Shown here piece by piece: positions 62,156 to 64,000 of a stretch of DNA of 64,000 nt. Source of the stretch: CAYFZR01 sp964347835 [NCBI: uncultured archaeon]. GTDB taxonomy: Archaea > CAYFZR01. A model generated the notes under the pieces. It was given only the letters and a program-made list of their open reading frames with translations. It did not search any database and was not told where the DNA came from. The stretch spans positions 1 through 64,000 of the forward strand of contig CAYFZR010000018.1 of assembly GCA_964347835.1 (NCBI GenBank). The letters are read 5' to 3'. The number at the start of each line of letters is the position of its first letter. Positions within the stretch are counted from its first letter, which is position 1. A program made the translations under genes and the position numbers.

Positions 62156-62322
62156 CGTTCACACCCCCTATAATTTGCCTATAATATAATGTGGTTATAA
62201 TAGTTACTATATTTATATATCTTGGCTAAATTTCTGGAACACTTTAATACCAAAAAAAATTTAGGATTGATAGTTAATCCACATCCTTAAATAAGGAGCA
62301 GGAATCCACTAAGTGGGGGAGA

Positions 62323-62460
62323 GTGTACGTGGATCTTAAATATACAAATATAACGATTAAAGATATTTTCGATACAATTTGGTTTATTTTGGTCTTTTCT
62401 GCTGTTATGGCCATATTTATCTTTTCACTCATGATTATCTGGAGCATTTTAGTTGGATAG
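62323..62460 (+). CDS. Small single-helix membrane protein
   Basis: 45 residues from GTG 62323 (or GTG 62329), with GGGGGAG upstream. A charged N-terminus with TIKDIFDTIWF is followed by one membrane helix (ILVFSAVMAIFIFSLMIIWSIL). Too short for standard gene calling and not recognised. It looks like the short membrane subunits that accompany larger complexes. Confidence 0.5.
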   Translation: MYVDLKYTNITIKDIFDTIWFILVFSAVMAIFIFSLMIIWSILVG

Positions 62461-62526
62461 AGAGCGACGCAATCATTATTAAGAATAAGATTAAGGAGTT
62501 TATATCTCCCTAAGCGAGGGCTTCAT

Positions 62527-62712
62527 GTGAGGGAAAGAGGATTCTGTGTAAGATGTGGTAGCGGTAGGTTAATATTTGGTGTTCTTGGTACTACGGTCCA
62601 AATATATGAGTGTAAGGATTGTGGATATCGGGGGCCTATAATAATTGAAAACGGAGAATTAGCCGAAAAACTCAGGAAGATCTATGCAGAGAAAAAGAAG
62701 AACGAACTCTAA
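62527..62712 (+). CDS. Zinc-ribbon protein, 61 residues
   Basis: Starts with GTG. Two CxxC motifs, CVRCGSG and CKDCGYRG, are separated by about 20 residues of beta sequence (LIFGVLGTTVQIYE), a standard zinc ribbon, followed by a charged helix. Probably an archaeal small zinc-finger protein binding nucleic acid or protein. Confidence 0.7.
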   Translation: MRERGFCVRCGSGRLIFGVLGTTVQIYECKDCGYRGPIIIENGELAEKLRKIYAEKKKNEL

Positions 62713-62835
62713 ATTTCTCTTTTTCTAACTTTATGTATTAATGCAGAAATAAGATTCTTATATTAAGAGATTTTAGTAAGACTAAAAAATAACTCAGTTA
62801 TAATAAAACTCTAGTAACTGGATTGGGGAGTAGAA

Positions 62836-63036
62836 ATGAAATTCGAATGTAAGAGTTGTAATCATGAATTTACCATATCAGAGGGGGCTTTTTTCCTACT
62901 TTGTGATTCTTGTTTAAGATGTCCTGAATGTAGAGGGAACAATCTTGTTAGGAGGCCCGAAGAACGACTAAAAACTGGTAATGGTTTAGAGAGGGGACTT
63001 TCCCATCTTAGAAATCTTTTGAAAAACCTGCTCTGA
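62836..63036 (+). CDS. Zinc-ribbon protein, 66 residues
   Basis: ATG at 62836 after GGGGAG. CKSC, CDSC and CPEC motifs form one or two zinc sites (FECKSCNHEF; LLCDSCLRCPECRGN), followed by a basic helical tail. A TATA-like TTATAATAAAA lies about 35 bases upstream. The function is unknown. Confidence 0.7.
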   Translation: MKFECKSCNHEFTISEGAFFLLCDSCLRCPECRGNNLVRRPEERLKTGNGLERGLSHLRNLLKNLL

Positions 63037-63044
63037 AGAAAATG

Positions 63045-64000
63045 TTACCCAAACTTTATTCCTATCATATCTTGAATCATTATTTTTTCTAAATTTTCTT
63101 CTTCGAGGATTTTCATGGTATTTTCGATTCCTTTTGGGTTGTCTGACAATATTATTAGAGTAAATCTCCCTCTCTCCCCATTTAAATAGACTAAAGTTGT
63201 ATTTTTTTTGTCAAAATTGCCTACCTTTTTTATCTCTACGTCCTTGTCCCTAATTTTTATATCGTTTAGGTAGTGAGAGACCTCAATCGAAGAATCATAA
63301 AGTCCCAAATAGACCATGTCATGTTCAGTGGTCTGATAGTTTGTTATTTTAGAAGAAATACCTTTCTTTTCTAGAAAAGTTCTTAAAGTAATTCCATTCT
63401 TCATTAGATTTCTATTAGTAAGTGTAATATGAGTATTTTCCTTTAGAAAGTAGGGGAAGTCGGATAAATGGTAAATCCTCCTTGAAGTGATTAAAAAATC
63501 AACAATATTGGATATGAATTGATTATTTTGTGCAACATCGTTATATGGTTGTTTCATAAACGTACCATCACCCAAAGCTAAGACAGATCCCTTCGTTATC
63601 GCGGGGGAGTACCTGCCAACCTCCTCCTTCTTGGATGAGTATGTATCATTGCTGGTGAAAATTATTCCATTTTCTTTGGGATTCAGGGAACTGGCTGAGA
63701 AAAAGACTATTTTCTTAAGGTTTGCGGTTAGATTGTTCGAGTAAAAATCTTTCAAGAATATATTTCTGAAATTCCCTTCATTTTCTCTCAAGTTGTATAG
63801 ATAATCATCCCTAAATAGGATTCCGAAAAGTGTAGATACATCGTTTATGTCGCTTCTCTTATCTGGATCTCCAATTAATAATATTTTTCCATTTTTTTGA
63901 ACGAAGTATTGTAGGTTTGCCTTTTCTTCGGAAGAAAATCCTTTTCTTGGGGATATTATTACGAAAGAATCAGCATATTTTAATTTTTGTCTAAAATTAT
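63045..64000 (-). CDS. DUF4350-like/ThuA-like domain protein, 5' end outside window
   Basis: The frame stays open from the TGA or TAA at 63045 through the right edge, so at least 318 residues are encoded and the start lies beyond 64000. The visible N-terminal part reads ADSFVIISPRKGFSSEEKANL then GKILLIGDPDKRSDIN, typical of GATase-like DUF4350 or GldG-type domains that accompany ABC transporters or MoxR-linked clusters. A second sub-domain follows (VVFLITSRR-like ISNIVDFLITSRRIYHL). The protein is probably an ABC-transporter auxiliary or surface-linked protein. Confidence 0.6.
   Translation of the reverse strand, partial: NFRQKLKYADSFVIISPRKGFSSEEKANLQYFVQKNGKILLIGDPDKRSDINDVSTLFGILFRDDYLYNLRENEGNFRNIFLKDFYSNNLTANLKKIVFFSASSLNPKENGIIFTSNDTYSSKKEEVGRYSPAITKGSVLALGDGTFMKQPYNDVAQNNQFISNIVDFLITSRRIYHLSDFPYFLKENTHITLTNRNLMKNGITLRTFLEKKGISSKITNYQTTEHDMVYLGLYDSSIEVSHYLNDIKIRDKDVEIKKVGNFDKKNTTLVYLNGERGRFTLIILSDNPKGIENTMKILEEENLEKIMIQDMIGIKFG

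Noticed and set aside
1-64000. CRISPR arrays, tRNA and rRNA genes
   Set aside because: No regularly spaced repeats and no cloverleaf-type or rRNA-like sequence was found on either strand by reading.

Overview
The window looks like part of an A+T-rich archaeal chromosome, probably a euryarchaeon with methanogen-type C1 coenzymes. The evidence is methanofuran biosynthesis genes (mfnD, mfnF, mfnE), an F420-dependent NADP reductase, archaeal translation factor aEF1B, archaeal LonB, UPF0200/UPF0201, a class III signal-peptide (archaeal pilin-type) protein, a Dpo4-type polymerase, TATA-type promoters placed for leaderless transcripts, and frequent TTG/GTG starts. No mcr genes, rRNA or tRNA are present, so methanogen, Archaeoglobus-like and methane/alkane-oxidiser lineages cannot be told apart here.

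Layout. 1-6.8 kb: end of a DUF2318-like gene, an RNase Z-like hydrolase, a DUF47/PiT phosphate pair, a CPBP membrane protease, a SnoaL-like gene that looks acquired, an SRPBCC protein and a radical SAM protein with a helix-hairpin-helix tail. Intergenic hairpin arrays with compensatory base changes lie at 186-345 and 6541-6810. 6.8-17 kb: hyuB/hyuA-type hydantoinase pair, a degenerate PP-loop protein, class II HMG-CoA reductase, a MoaD/ThiS-like protein, a CxxC redox protein, a nitrogenase-component-1-like protein with no NifH beside it, a QueG-like Fe-S protein, an MBL hydrolase and a UbiA prenyltransferase. 17-22.5 kb: a two-gene RND transporter, Usp and a TrmB regulator, divergent from a CARDB-repeat surface protein whose TATA box lies inside an 18-bp palindrome. 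22.5-31.5 kb: tautomerase, DUF169, aldehyde dehydrogenase, an MFS transporter with a probable AUU start, DNA polymerase IV, ArsA and a 903-residue coiled-coil protein.

31.5-38.3 kb is one closely spaced minus-strand run: an asparagine-synthase-like amidotransferase, two PIG-L deacetylases, mfnD, mfnF, mfnE, a small zinc-ribbon gene, aEF1B and an isocitrate/isopropylmalate-type dehydrogenase. 38.4-44.8 kb holds a pilin-like protein, UPF0200/0201, a TIM-barrel protein, the F420:NADP reductase, Ogg, RNase Z, a tRNA methyltransferase and PRPP synthetase. 44.9-56.4 kb holds a G+C-rich ArsS radical SAM gene, an FAD disulfide reductase, LonB, TldD/TldE, a further radical SAM protein, DapF and SppA.

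56.4-62.2 kb is a more G+C-rich block with a complete branched-chain amino acid ABC transporter (livKHMGF), a deleted remnant of a second livF, and an enoyl-CoA hydratase frame interrupted by one amber codon. The window ends with small zinc-ribbon and membrane proteins and a gene that runs off the right edge.

Strongest leads: the covarying intergenic hairpin array, the orphan nitrogenase-like protein, the mfn/PIG-L/amidotransferase run, the palindromic operator over a TATA box, the AUU start, and the amber-interrupted hydratase.
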